From contig NZ_VKHP01000015.1 of assembly GCF_010811875.1 (NCBI RefSeq), forward strand, positions 1 to 64,000: a DNA stretch of 64,000 nucleotides, given 5' to 3'. Below the pieces are notes generated by a model. It was not told where the DNA came from. It saw nothing but the letters and a program-made list of their open reading frames with translations, and did no database searches. This document shows positions 43,550 through 56,022 of this stretch, piece after piece (position 1 is the stretch's first letter; every line of letters starts with the position of its first letter). The position numbers were made by a program, and so were the translations under genes. The DNA comes from Bradyrhizobium uaiense (GTDB lineage: Bacteria; Pseudomonadota; Alphaproteobacteria; Rhizobiales; Xanthobacteraceae).

Positions 43550-43993
43550 ATGAGCACAGTAAAAAACGCTCTGGCCCAGAAGAGTGGCGCCCTGATCCAT
43601 GTTCGTTCCGGCGACATGGTCGTCGAAGCTTTGCGCCAGATGCGCGACAACCGGGTCCGGTCGGTGCTGGTCATCGACGACGACGTGCTGGTCGGTATCG
43701 TGACCCAGGGTGACTGCGCCATCAAAGTTCTGCTGCCCGGGCTCGATGCGAAGCAGACGCCGGTGGGCCAAGTGATGACGGGCAACCCGGTGACGGTCAA
43801 GCCGGACGATCGGCTGGAGGGCTGCATGGCAATGATGGCTCAGCGCGGCTTTCGCCATCTGCCAGTGCTGGACGCGGGCAAGGTCGTGGGCGTGATCTCG
43901 ATCGGAGACGTCGTCAAGAACATCATCCGGGATTTGGAGCACAACGTGGACGACCTGATGGGCTACATCATGAAGGACGGCCCCGGGGGCTGA
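43550..43993 (+). CDS. Tandem CBS-domain protein
   Basis: A 147-residue protein consisting of two CBS domains and little else. Domain 1 includes VVEALRQMRDNRVRSVLVID and DDVLVGIVTQGDCAIKVL; domain 2 includes PVTVKPDDRLEGCMAMMAQR and GKVVGVISIGDVVKNII. Such stand-alone pairs form dimers that bind adenine nucleotides and are thought to sense energy state, with no enzyme activity known. The ribosome site GAGAGG lies before ATG. It lies just past the tRNA scar and is not in an operon. Confidence 0.88.
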   Translation: MSTVKNALAQKSGALIHVRSGDMVVEALRQMRDNRVRSVLVIDDDVLVGIVTQGDCAIKVLLPGLDAKQTPVGQVMTGNPVTVKPDDRLEGCMAMMAQRGFRHLPVLDAGKVVGVISIGDVVKNIIRDLEHNVDDLMGYIMKDGPGG

Positions 43994-44667
43994 CAGACGA
44001 ACCGCGCGGTGCCGTGGCCCCCCGCGTATGTCTGCTTGTGGCCCAGGCTGTGTGAAAAGTCGAAGTTCGCGGGCATCGAGAGAATCCAATTCTTTTTGAT
44101 GAGTCACCTTGCATATTGTTGTTCTTCTGATGAGCCGACATGACCCTTCGGTTAGCAATTTCGCGACATATTGCGTCGCGTCACGAACTCGGTCGCAAAC
44201 GGGGCATAGCGGAAGTTGACGAGCACCCGTCTATTGCACAAGACGACGCTCGCGACCCGAAGCGGTCAGTCCGTGTGAATGCGGAGAATTGTCAGCGATG
44301 GGTGGCGACGGACATCATGTCGTAGCCCAAAGACCGAAGATGACCCAAGGAGCCGTGTGCGCGTGCGGCTCCGGGCGCGACAGCTTGCGAAGTCGCTTCG
44401 CGTAGCGCTACGCGACGGCGGGCACGAACGGTAATTCGACGGGCTAGCGGCCCGTGTTCGTTGCTCTTTGGACGGATATTACCGCCTCCAGCTGATCCGA
44501 TCTTCTAACCAAGGCGGAGGTGCCGCGCAGAGATACTGGCACTTATCGCGACGGCTATTCAACTTCCCAACACGTTGGCTGGCCACGATGCGCATGGCAG
44601 GATACACGTGCAAGCCTGGGCGTCGGGGAGACAGTTACCGCGTGCGGTTCGATATTGGAGACCTCCC
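43994..44667. other. Intergenic region with strong hairpins
   Basis: No gene is recognised in these 674 bp. Notable are the hairpin GGAGCCG/CGGCTCC at 44349-44372 and the perfect 16-bp palindrome CGCGTAGCGCTACGCG at 44399-44414, which follow each other closely. A stretch at 44039-44061 resembles the end of an IS element (see findings) but no transposase is present. Confidence 0.45.
44349..44414. repeat. Paired hairpins upstream of GlxA-like gene
   Basis: GGAGCCG (44349-44355) pairs with CGGCTCC (44366-44372) around ten bases, and CGCGTAGCGCTACGCG follows at 44399-44414. They lie 250 bp before the regulator gene. Their role is unknown; structured leader RNA or remnants of a mobile element are possible. 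Confidence 0.4.
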
Positions 44668-45543
44668 ATGCGACGCATCGGCTTTATCACCTTCCCGCAT
44701 TTTCAAGTACTGAGCTTGAGCACGGTCTCCGTCTTCGAATGTGCAAACATGCTTGCGCCGGAGCCGCTCTATGATTTGTGCGTCCTCTCCGAAAACGGGG
44801 GGCCCGTCAAAACCTCTAGTGGCCTGACCCTGGAGACGGAAAAGTTCGACGAGACCGAGTTCGACACGTTGATCGTGCTCGGAACCCTCGTCGAAAAGCC
44901 AACCTTTTCGCCAGAGCTCCTCACCTATGTGAGGAACGCTCCGCGCAAAGCCCGACGGGTTGCGTCGATCTGCACCGGAGCGCTGGTCCTTGCGGAGGCC
45001 GGTCTGTTGGATGATCGCCGCGTCACGACTCATTGGGCCTACGCCCGCTATTTCCGGGAGCGTTTCCCGAAGGCGAGGCTAGACGAAGATCGTATCTTCA
45101 TTGTGGATGGTTCGATCTGGACCTCGGCCGGGTGCACGGCCTGCATCGATCTGGCGCTGGCCATGGTGGAGAAAGACGCAGGAAAACAACTCGCCCGATC
45201 GGTGGCGAGAAACTTGGTGATGTCTCATCGGCGGGCGGGCGGGCAGACGCAACATTCGGCGCTGCTCGAAATCGAACCGAAATCCGACCGAATTCAACGC
45301 GCGTTAGAGTTTGCCCGCCGCAATCTCCATGCCCCGCTGACGGTCGAGCAGCTTGCAGAGGCGGCGCATCTCAGTCCGCGTCAATTCAGCCGCGCATTTC
45401 ATGAGGAGACGGGCCAGTCGCCGGCCAAAGCGGTTGAAAACCTGCGCATCGAGACGGCAAAGGTGATGGTCGAAGACGGCCGGCACTCGATCGACGTCAT
45501 AGCGCGGGAAGTGGGTTTTGGTAGCCGAGACCAAATACGGTAA
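44668..45543 (+). pseudogene. GlxA-family AraC-type regulator, C-terminus cut
   Basis: A 291-residue protein with an N-terminal DJ-1/PfpI-like domain (residues 1-180, with ASICTGALVLAEAGLLDDRR and VTTHWAYARYF) and a C-terminal AraC helix-turn-helix. The first helix-turn-helix (LTVEQLAEAAHLSPRQFSRA) is complete; the second begins VIAREVGFGSRDQIR and then stops. Family members continue about 25 residues with an RAF...FG.SP motif. The open frame ends where an AraC gene fragment begins, so a deletion joined the two. DNA binding is probably weakened. ATG at 44668 follows GGAG. Confidence 0.8.
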
Positions 45544-45579
45544 AGCGCTTGAGAAACGGAATCGTGCCCGGCTCCTCCC

Positions 45580-46227
45580 CGGTCTCTGCGGTACGTCATC
45601 GACAAGCCGTTTCACTCCCTCTTTTTCTATCTTCCGCGCTCTGCCCTTGACGACATTGCGAGGCAGGCCGGCGCACCGCGCATTGGCGAGCTTGCCTATG
45701 AGCCGGGTATAGGCCACGACGACGCAGTCGTCCGTAACCTCGGTGCGTCGCTCGTGGAAGCTTTGCGTCGAGCGGACGAGGCCAACCAGCTTTTCGTCGA
45801 CCACATGTTGCACGCACTTACTGCACACATCGCTCAAACCTACGGTGGCCTCCCGCGCAGCGCCAAGCCGATCCGCGGCGGCCTCGCTCCGTGGCAATTA
45901 GACCGTGCTTGCGATAGGCTCAATGCCGATCTCGCCGGAAAGACTCCTTTGCGGCAGATCGCAGCCGAGTTTGATCTTTCGGTCGATCATTTCTCGCGGG
46001 CGTTCCGAATCTCCACCGGTCTGCCGCCGCATCGATGGCTACTTCGCCGGCGGGTGAAGACGGCCGAGCAGTTGATGACCATCCGCGATCTGCCGCTGTC
46101 CGAGGTTGCGAAATCGGCTGGGTTTGCCAATCAGAGCCACTTTACGAGGGTATTTTCAGCAATGGTCGGCGTCAGTCCGGGAGCGTGGCGCCGAGGAGTG
46201 CGAGGCACGTCGGATAGTGAGGCGTAA
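45580..46227 (+). pseudogene. AraC-family regulator, 5' end lost
   Basis: The open frame starts after a TGA at 45550-45552 without a proper start and gives RYVIDKPFHSLFFYLPRSAL, the middle of the sensor half of an AraC protein. The DNA-binding half is complete (LRQIAAEFDLSVDHFSRAFR, LSEVAKSAGFANQSHFTRVF, then SPGAWRRG). It is a homologue of the AraC protein at 22719-23663 and lacks about its first 110 residues. The break meets the cut end of the GlxA-like gene; an internal GTG could still yield a DNA-binding fragment. Confidence 0.8.
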
Positions 46228-46431
46228 TCCGGGTTAACCGGCGGATCCGAGACGGATGTCGATGCGAGTCCGTCCATTTTCCTTCACACCGACAGCAGCC
46301 TAAAACGCGCCCTCCACGTGAATTTCGGTCGCGCTCAAGCGAGCGCAATACACTTGCGCTCTGGTGGTAGCTAGTTGGTAGCTACGGCAATCCGCCAGCC
46401 TTCGATGTTTTCTCTAAAGATTTGATCTTGT

Positions 46432-46508
46432 TGGTACAGTTGGGTGGGCTCGAACCACCGACCTCCTGTTCCACAGACAGGCGCTCTAACCAACTGAGCT
46501 ACAACTGC
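46432..46508 (-). tRNA. tRNA-His (GTG)
   Basis: A 77-base cloverleaf on the minus strand with an encoded CCA. The anticodon arm is CCTGT, loop CTGTGGA, ACAGG, giving anticodon GTG. The T arm is GGTGG, loop TTCGAGC, CCACC, and the acceptor pairs GCAGTTG with CAACTGT. The base before position 1 is T and the discriminator is A, so the G(-1):C73 identity pair is absent. Loss of that pair is a known feature of one alphaproteobacterial clade. Confidence 0.95.
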
Positions 46509-46642
46509 ATCCTGACGCACGGCCCCACATGAAGGGGGGCGGCGATTTCGGGCGGAAACTAGGTGCAACGCCCGCCTTTGGCAAGGCCGTAACGCGCCGA
46601 TTTCCGCTCTTATCTCGGGCCGTTCGATGGCCCGTCCAGCAA

Positions 46643-46674
46643 AAAGGCCCGGACCAGCAAGGCCCGGGCCTTTC
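46643..46674 (-). terminator. Intrinsic terminator of phasin 1
   Basis: Read on the minus strand, AAAGGCCCGG pairs with CCGGGCCTTT around about ten bases and runs into TTTTTG, 22 bp after the phasin stop. This is a standard Rho-independent terminator. Confidence 0.75.
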
Positions 46675-46695
46675 GTTAGCTCGTGCAGACCGCGA

Positions 46696-47133
46696 TCAGG
46701 CGGCCGGCTGCTGATAGAACTTCGAGGCGCTGGCCTTGATCGGCTCGGCGGTCTCGCTGGCGACCTTCTGGCCGAGCTCGGCCAGTTCCTTGGCCTGCGC
46801 GGTGTAGGTCTCGAACTGCTTGCGGGCGTGCGACGTCCACAGCTCGACCGCTTCGGTCGGCGACTTCACGCTGAACAGCTCCTGGGCGAAGTCGAGCGAC
46901 GAAGTGGTATTGGCCTTGAAGAACTCGATCAGCTTGGCCGAATAGGCGGTGGCGCCCTTGTTCATCGAGGTGAACACGGCCTCGACCGTCGAGTTGTGGG
47001 TCTCGGCGGCGTCCTTGAACTTGGCGTAGCTGTCGCGGGCCTGCAGCACGCCCTTTTCGGCGAACGCGCGCACCTGCTCGGGAACCTCGAACGGGATGAT
47101 GGAGGCGGAGAACGGATCGGACGGGTTGGTCAT
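46696..47133 (-). CDS. Phasin (polyhydroxyalkanoate granule protein) 1
   Basis: A 145-residue phasin that coats polyhydroxybutyrate granules. It is almost wholly helical, with EVPEQVRAFAEKGVLQARDS, YAKFKDAAETHNSTVEAVF and LDFAQELFSVKSPTEAVELW, the pattern of the Phasin_2 family common in Bradyrhizobium. There is no signal peptide. ATG at 47133 follows AAGGAT. A second phasin gene lies 269 bp upstream on the same strand, and a terminator follows. The TGC-rich stretch TTTTGTGCAACGCAACG near 47284 could be a PhaR-type site. Confidence 0.9.
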   Translation of the reverse strand: MTNPSDPFSASIIPFEVPEQVRAFAEKGVLQARDSYAKFKDAAETHNSTVEAVFTSMNKGATAYSAKLIEFFKANTTSSLDFAQELFSVKSPTEAVELWTSHARKQFETYTAQAKELAELGQKVASETAEPIKASASKFYQQPAA

Positions 47134-47402
47134 ACGTGTAATCCTTCGCAACGGGTGAGTAGATGTGACCATTGCGGACGTCCCCGAGCCCATCAGGCCG
47201 GGAGCGCTGAAATGGATCACGCTGCCTTGATTCACGGGAGTGCCCTTCGTCGGGCGCGCCTAATAAACACCCATATCATGTCAATTTTGTGCAACGCAAC
47301 GTAAGATCGCGTGCGACGCCACATTTTTTATGTGACGGAATATGGGGTTACCGCGCCCGACCAAGTTTGAGGGCCAAAATCAGCCTGAATCGACTCGCCC
47401 CG

Positions 47403-47801
47403 TCAGCTCTTCGGCTTGACCGCGTCCATCGCCGCGCGGCTGACCGCCTGGCCCATTTCGCTGGCCTGTTCGGCGAGCGAGCGCATCTGGCCCTGCACAT
47501 ATTCGCTGTGCAGCCGCATCACCTCGGTGAGGTCCTTGGCCTTGAGCAGCGACTGGGCGTAGTCCAGCGACGACTGCACGTTCTTTTCGGCGTAGGACAG
47601 CGCCTTGGTGGACAGGTCCTTGGCGCCGGCGCGCATCGTGGCGTTGCGCTCCTCGATCTTGCCGGCGGTGTCCCTGGCGTTGGTCACGAATTGCTCGAAA
47701 GCCTTGCGCGCCTGGTCGAAGCTCGCCTCGGCCATCGACCGCATGTCCTTGGGGATTTCGAACTTGGGGATCTCGAAATGGTCACGCCCGTTGTCGCTCA
47801 T
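47403..47801 (-). CDS. Phasin (polyhydroxyalkanoate granule protein) 2
   Basis: A 132-residue phasin related to the neighbouring one. FEIPKFEIPKDMRSMAEASF opens the protein, followed by helices with KIEERNATMRAGAKDLSTKA and LDYAQSLLKAKDLTEVMRLH. The coiled, amphipathic character without signal sequence is that of granule-surface proteins. ATG at 47801 follows GGGAGA. The two copies probably coat granules together or under different conditions. Confidence 0.9.
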   Translation of the reverse strand: MSDNGRDHFEIPKFEIPKDMRSMAEASFDQARKAFEQFVTNARDTAGKIEERNATMRAGAKDLSTKALSYAEKNVQSSLDYAQSLLKAKDLTEVMRLHSEYVQGQMRSLAEQASEMGQAVSRAAMDAVKPKS

Positions 47802-48169
47802 GGTCGCTCTCCCTCGCTTGGTGATCGGCCCGCCGGTTGGCCCTGCGGGCCCAAAGTAGAATAGAGGCAGAATAGAGGTGGACTAGACGGCACGATATAT
47901 CGTGGCACTGCCATCGCAGGTGTGACGCGGTGCCGCCTGGTTCCGCATCATGCTGTCGCAGCCGCCTTTGCCCGACAACGCCAAACGGCTGTGGATCGTT
48001 CAGCCAAGTTAACGTTATCCCGGCTTTGGCGGCGGCATCCTGCCTGCGGACATGGACCTGCCGCCCCCCAGTTGCGATACTAACCTTCTGTTAAGGCTGT
48101 CGTCCTGCGGCTGCCGGCCTTCGGCAAAGCTAAGGAAGAAGCCAAACCTATGCAGTCAAATCTTGCGTG
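47802..48169. promoter_or_regulatory. Divergent region between phasin 2 and histidine kinase
   Basis: This 368-bp gap holds no gene that I can support. A short direct repeat (tagaatagaggcagaatagagg, in part) lies at 47857-47880 in the phasin leader region; no clear palindrome is seen. Confidence 0.35.
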
Positions 48170-52021
<3,852 letters not shown>

Positions 52022-52092
52022 GGGCGTCCGCGACACGCGCATGCAAGCGCGTGTGCAGCTTCCCGCTTGTGTGATGGACGCACGAGCAGACG

Positions 52093-52252
52093 GGCTCCCT
52101 CCCCCCTTGCGGGGGAGGGTTGGGGAGAGGGGTGGCCACACGGCGCACTCTCTCCATTTGCAGAACGACGAGATTGCGACAGCAAGCCTTGTTCAGTCAC
52201 CTCGCCCGGGGCTTACCCCTCTCCCCACCCTCCCCCGCAAGGGGGAGGGAGC
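52093..52252. repeat. Long imperfect inverted repeat after histidine kinase
   Basis: Two near-complementary arms of about 40 bases, 52093-52132 and 52214-52252, are separated by about 80 bp. Each arm also folds on itself (CCCTCCCCC, then TTGC, then GGGGGAGGG). The arms differ by two single-base indels. GC-rich repeats of this design are frequent between genes in Bradyrhizobium genomes. It lies between converging genes and may serve as a terminator. Confidence 0.75.
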
Positions 52253-52348
52253 CTGAGAGGGTGCCCACCTCACGCCGCAAACTCACGACGGCCGAAGTGG
52301 GCATCTGGCCACGCGTTCCTTACGCACAGCGGTGAAGCACCACCGCCC

Positions 52349-54043
52349 CTACTGCTTGATCTCCAGCGTCTGGCGCTTGCCGGCGGCGATCGAGAATGGC
52401 TTCTCGACCTTGTGGCCGTCGGCATAGATGGCGACCGCGACATAGTCGCCGGCGCTGAGTGCGACGTTATAGGCCGCGTCATAGCTCACCGAGATGCGCT
52501 TGCGCTCGTCGTTGAGGTCGCGCTCGGCGCTGAGGATGTCGATCTCCTGGGCGCCGTCGGCCTTGATCCCGACCACGCCGGCGTTGAGGTTGACGTTGAT
52601 CCGGGTCGGCGCGCCGGACTTCACCTCCGCGCGCACCGTGCCCTTGGCCTCGCCGACCACAGCCGTCACGTCGTAGCTGCCGCTCGGCAGATCGAACCTG
52701 GACTCGGCGTCGTATTCCTGCGCGACCTTCTCGCCCTCGTCGCCGTCGGCCTTGGCGGGCTGACGGACCGCGACCACGATGTCCTTCTCGACCTTCGGGC
52801 CGCCCTCGGCGTAAGTCGAGGTCACGATCAGCTTGCCGACATCGAGGCTGAGCTGGACGTTGCTGGAATCGCCGGCGGCGACCGAGAACGGCTTGCTGGT
52901 CTTCGACTGCCCCTTGGTCAGGGTCAGCACATAGCTGCCTGCGGCGAGCACGAAGCGCGGTACCGCGTCGTATTCCTGCGCGATCAGTCTGCCGCCCTTG
53001 TCGGAGACCTGCCAGACCACGTCATCGACCTTGGCCGCGCCACCGGCCACCGAGCCTTCGCTGGTGACGTAGCCGGCATCGAGGATGACGTCGAGCGCCG
53101 CCGGCTTGCCCTTCTCGACCTTGAGCGGAAACTCGCGCTTGAGCTGCCGGTAGCTCACCTCGACGACGTAGTCGCCGGGCGCGATGTTGTCGGCGAACGG
53201 CGCACCGTAGAAGGTGTTGACGTGTTCGCCCTTCTCGTCGCCGGCGCGCTTGTAGATGCCCCAGTTGACGTCCTCGTCGCTGATCGGATCCAGCCCTTCG
53301 GCGAGCCGCGCCACGCCGCGAATGTTCTTGCCGAGATAGGGATCGGCCGCCGCCGGCTTCGGCGGCGCCTCGCTCGCGACCTTGGTGCCCTGCGTCGCCG
53401 CCACCGCCTTGGTCAGCGCGCCGGTCAGGCTCGCGGCGTTGCTGGCATCGAGATAGACGCCGCCGGTCGCACGCGCGATGCATTGCAGCTGGCTCTTCGC
53501 CGCGGGATCGGCGACGTCGAGGCCGATCACATGGGCGGTGAAGCCGATGCCGGCCTTCTTCAGCTCGGCCGCGGCGCCGCACGGATCCGGCGCGCAGGTC
53601 TCGATCCCGTCGGAGACCAGGATCACGTTGGCCTTGTTCTCGGTCGAGTGCAGTGCCTCGGCAGCGGCGCGCAGCGAATCCGCGATCGGCGTCTTGCCCT
53701 TCGGATTGATGCCGTCGACCGCGGCCTTGATCCGCGCCGGATCGAACTTGCTGACCGGGATCATCAGCTCGATGTCCTTGCAGTCGCCCTTCGAGCGATG
53801 GCCGTAGACCATCACGCCGAGGCGATCGGCGGGATTCCATTTCGACAGGATCGAATCGACCGCCTGCCGTGCCGCGGCGATCTTGCTCTGGCCGTCGACG
53901 AGGCCCCACATCGAGCCGGATGCGTCGAGCACCAGAATGGTGTCGGTGCCCTGCGCCTGGGCCTGCGCGACAGGCGGAGACAGCAGAGCCAGGCCAAGCG
54001 ACAGCAGGCCGGCAACGAACGAGCGGCGAAAAAGCTTAATCAC
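52349..54043 (-). CDS. Exported von Willebrand factor A domain protein
   Basis: A 564-residue secreted or periplasmic protein. GTG at 54043, preceded by GAGG, gives a signal peptide (RRSFVAGLLSLGLALLSPPV, AQA). The vWA domain (about residues 35-230) has a complete MIDAS metal site, starting VLDASGSMWG and continuing with KGKTPIADSLRAAAEALH and VILVSDGIETC. The remaining half contains four to five beta-sandwich repeats, each with a phrase like KPFSVAAG or AGDYV(V/A), that look like Ig-like or PEGA-style modules. It is probably a surface or periplasmic adhesion or scaffold protein; no partner gene is adjacent. Confidence 0.85.
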   Translation of the reverse strand: MIKLFRRSFVAGLLSLGLALLSPPVAQAQAQGTDTILVLDASGSMWGLVDGQSKIAAARQAVDSILSKWNPADRLGVMVYGHRSKGDCKDIELMIPVSKFDPARIKAAVDGINPKGKTPIADSLRAAAEALHSTENKANVILVSDGIETCAPDPCGAAAELKKAGIGFTAHVIGLDVADPAAKSQLQCIARATGGVYLDASNAASLTGALTKAVAATQGTKVASEAPPKPAAADPYLGKNIRGVARLAEGLDPISDEDVNWGIYKRAGDEKGEHVNTFYGAPFADNIAPGDYVVEVSYRQLKREFPLKVEKGKPAALDVILDAGYVTSEGSVAGGAAKVDDVVWQVSDKGGRLIAQEYDAVPRFVLAAGSYVLTLTKGQSKTSKPFSVAAGDSSNVQLSLDVGKLIVTSTYAEGGPKVEKDIVVAVRQPAKADGDEGEKVAQEYDAESRFDLPSGSYDVTAVVGEAKGTVRAEVKSGAPTRINVNLNAGVVGIKADGAQEIDILSAERDLNDERKRISVSYDAAYNVALSAGDYVAVAIYADGHKVEKPFSIAAGKRQTLEIKQ

Positions 54044-54394
54044 GGATCGGTCCTCGATAATGGAGACAGTCGGAGGGCAAAGACGACTACGACGACGCGC
54101 CGTCCTGACACTTGGACAATCGCGACATGGGTTTGGACTAACGCGACACGCAGATGACAATTGGATTGTTTTCAGAGTTGCGATCATGGACCACGGGCTG
54201 AGCGCCATCGCAGATGACGCTCCTTTGCACCCCACCATGCATTAATCGACGCCGCGCCCCGCCGGATCGAGCGCGTCCGGTTCGCACCGCGTTGCTGTCA
54301 CGCACGGTCGTCGCCGCGGTATGGTCGCGCCGGAAGCGGAGTGAGCCTTCTCCGCTACAAGCGCGAACGGCGCGGGATACCCGCGCCGATCGCA
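54044..54394. other. Intergenic region with hairpin after nitrilase
   Basis: No gene is seen in these 351 bp. The hairpin GGCGCGGG/CCCGCGCC at 54369-54387, eight bases past the nitrilase stop, may end that transcript; a second, GCGGAG/CTCCGC, lies at 54336-54355. Confidence 0.45.
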
Positions 54395-55378
54395 CTACTC
54401 CCACATGTCCGGCGTGACCCGCCCGGCGAAGCTGCAATCGATCACCCGATCCTGCGGATTGCGGTCGACGATCAGCCGCAGCAGGTCCGGCCGCGAGTAA
54501 TGGCCACCGATATCGCATAGCGCCTTGGCGGCGAGCACTGCTTGCCGTGATCCCTCGGCGATCAGGATGGTTTCGCCCTGTGCCGGCCCGGCGATGATCT
54601 CGCCGCGCGGATCGATGATCACGCTGTCGCCGCTGTACTCGATCGTCGACAGCTCGCGATAGCGTTCGGGCGTCACCTCGTGCGACCGCACGCCGCCGAC
54701 GGCGATGACGTAGCAGCCGGCCTGGGACGCGAACGCGCGTGACAGCAGCACCTGGCGTGGCCAGAGCGGCGTCGGCGATGGCGGCGCCGCGGCGGGCTCC
54801 CGTCCCGGCCACGCGGCGACATGGATCTGCGTTCCCTGCGCGGCCAGCGCATAGCCGGGCAACATGGTGTTGTGCTCCCAGCAATTGAGCCCGCTGATCC
54901 TGCCATAGGGCCGCTCATACACACGCAGGCCGACTGCGTCGCCATCGGCCCACACCGAACGCTCGTTGAAGGTCGGCTTGAGCTTGCGATGGCGGCCGAG
55001 GATTCGGCCCTCGCGGCCGATGAACAGCAACGTGCAGTACACCGTGCCCTTCGTGACCGCATCGCGTTCAGCAATGCCGATCACGACATCGATCCCGGCA
55101 GCCGCTGCGGCATCGCAGAGCTGGTCGGTCGCGGGCGACGGAATCTCGACGGCGCTGTCGAGATATTCCGCCATCGCGCGGAAGGTGCTCGGCCCGGTCG
55201 GAGCGTGACAGAAGAAGGGATAGCCGGGCAGCCAGGTCTCGCCGAAGGCGGCAATCGTGGCCCCCATGGCGCCGGCCTCGCGGATCAGGCGACAGGCCTT
55301 CTCCACCGACGCTTCGCGATCGAACGGGATCGCGGCGGCCTGGATCGCCGCGAGCCTGAAATGCGTGTCGATTGTCAT
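54395..55378 (-). CDS. Nitrilase (aliphatic/aromatic nitrile hydrolase)
   Basis: A 327-residue carbon-nitrogen hydrolase converting nitriles to carboxylic acids and ammonia. The catalytic triad is visible: the glutamate in TIAAFGETWLPGYPFF near residue 47, the lysine in LGRHRKLKPTFNERS near residue 130, and the cysteine in ISGLNCWEHNTMLPGYA near residue 164. The N-C-W-E-H-x-x pattern marks true nitrilases as opposed to amidases. ATG at 55378 starts the protein. It follows the tautomerase gene by 14 bp on the same strand and, with it and a GlxA-type regulator, forms a cluster. Confidence 0.92.
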   Translation of the reverse strand: MTIDTHFRLAAIQAAAIPFDREASVEKACRLIREAGAMGATIAAFGETWLPGYPFFCHAPTGPSTFRAMAEYLDSAVEIPSPATDQLCDAAAAAGIDVVIGIAERDAVTKGTVYCTLLFIGREGRILGRHRKLKPTFNERSVWADGDAVGLRVYERPYGRISGLNCWEHNTMLPGYALAAQGTQIHVAAWPGREPAAAPPSPTPLWPRQVLLSRAFASQAGCYVIAVGGVRSHEVTPERYRELSTIEYSGDSVIIDPRGEIIAGPAQGETILIAEGSRQAVLAAKALCDIGGHYSRPDLLRLIVDRNPQDRVIDCSFAGRVTPDMWE

Positions 55379-55392
55379 GGTCCCTCGCCGCC

Positions 55393-55920
55393 TCAGTCGA
55401 TGCCCTTGCGGGCGGCGTCGAACGCGCCCCCGAGCAACTCCAGCGCCTTGACGCGCCGGCGGCGTGCAAGACGCGCCTCGCCGACCTTGCGCTCGTGCTC
55501 GCCCGCGATGAAGGCCTGGATGTCCGGCAGCGGACGAATGACGCCACGGCTGCCCCACTGGCCGTCCGGTATCTCGGTTGGAAACACCCAGACCTGCGGC
55601 GCCACATCCTCGAACGAACCGCCTGCGGCGCGCACCACCGCGTCGGTCACGTCCTTTACCAAGGCCGCGCGCGAGGCCTCGGTGTACTGCCCCTCGGGCA
55701 CCGTCGGGACGATGCGATACCGTGGCGACGGCGACGGCTCGCCCGCCACATAGACAGCAGCCGGCCGGTGCAGAAACACGACCGTGACACTTTGCGCAAC
55801 CTTGTTGGCCGGGTCGAATCCCTCGTGACCGATCAGGATGTCGCCGAGCTCCTTGATGAGCCGCGCTTCCGCTTGCGGCTTCAGGGCTCCTTCGGGAATT
55901 GTCACATCGATCATCGGCAT
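55393..55920 (-). CDS. Fused two-domain tautomerase-family protein
   Basis: A 175-residue protein with the 4-oxalocrotonate tautomerase fold. After removal of Met1 the new N-terminal proline (MPMIDVTIPEG) is the catalytic base of the family. A second copy of the beta-alpha-beta unit begins near RYRIVPTVPEGQYTEASRAA and ends VWVFPTEIPDGQWGSRG, so the gene encodes two tandem modules. The unit that starts with a non-terminal Arg cannot be catalytic itself. AGGAGG precedes ATG at 55920. Its nitrilase neighbour suggests action on the acid product. Confidence 0.82.
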   Translation of the reverse strand: MPMIDVTIPEGALKPQAEARLIKELGDILIGHEGFDPANKVAQSVTVVFLHRPAAVYVAGEPSPSPRYRIVPTVPEGQYTEASRAALVKDVTDAVVRAAGGSFEDVAPQVWVFPTEIPDGQWGSRGVIRPLPDIQAFIAGEHERKVGEARLARRRRVKALELLGGAFDAARKGID

Positions 55921-56022
55921 TGGGAAACCTCCTGTTGTTGCCAGCATGAGGTCTATGCGCGGGGTGCCTCCGGCAGCAGTGGCAGTATCGCCATTCGCAG
56001 GGGCATTTCGGACACCGCGTCG

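Noticed and set aside
43333-43713. Plus-strand frame upstream of and overlapping the CBS gene
   Set aside because: No recognisable domain, and its 3' half overlaps the CBS gene in another frame.
46371-46568. Open frame on the minus strand reading VAQLVRAPVCGTGGRWFEP
   Set aside because: It is a translation through the tRNA-His gene, a well-known artefact.
52067-54157. 696-codon plus-strand frame opposite the vWA gene
   Set aside because: Same mirror effect; the minus-strand product has a complete MIDAS site and signal peptide.
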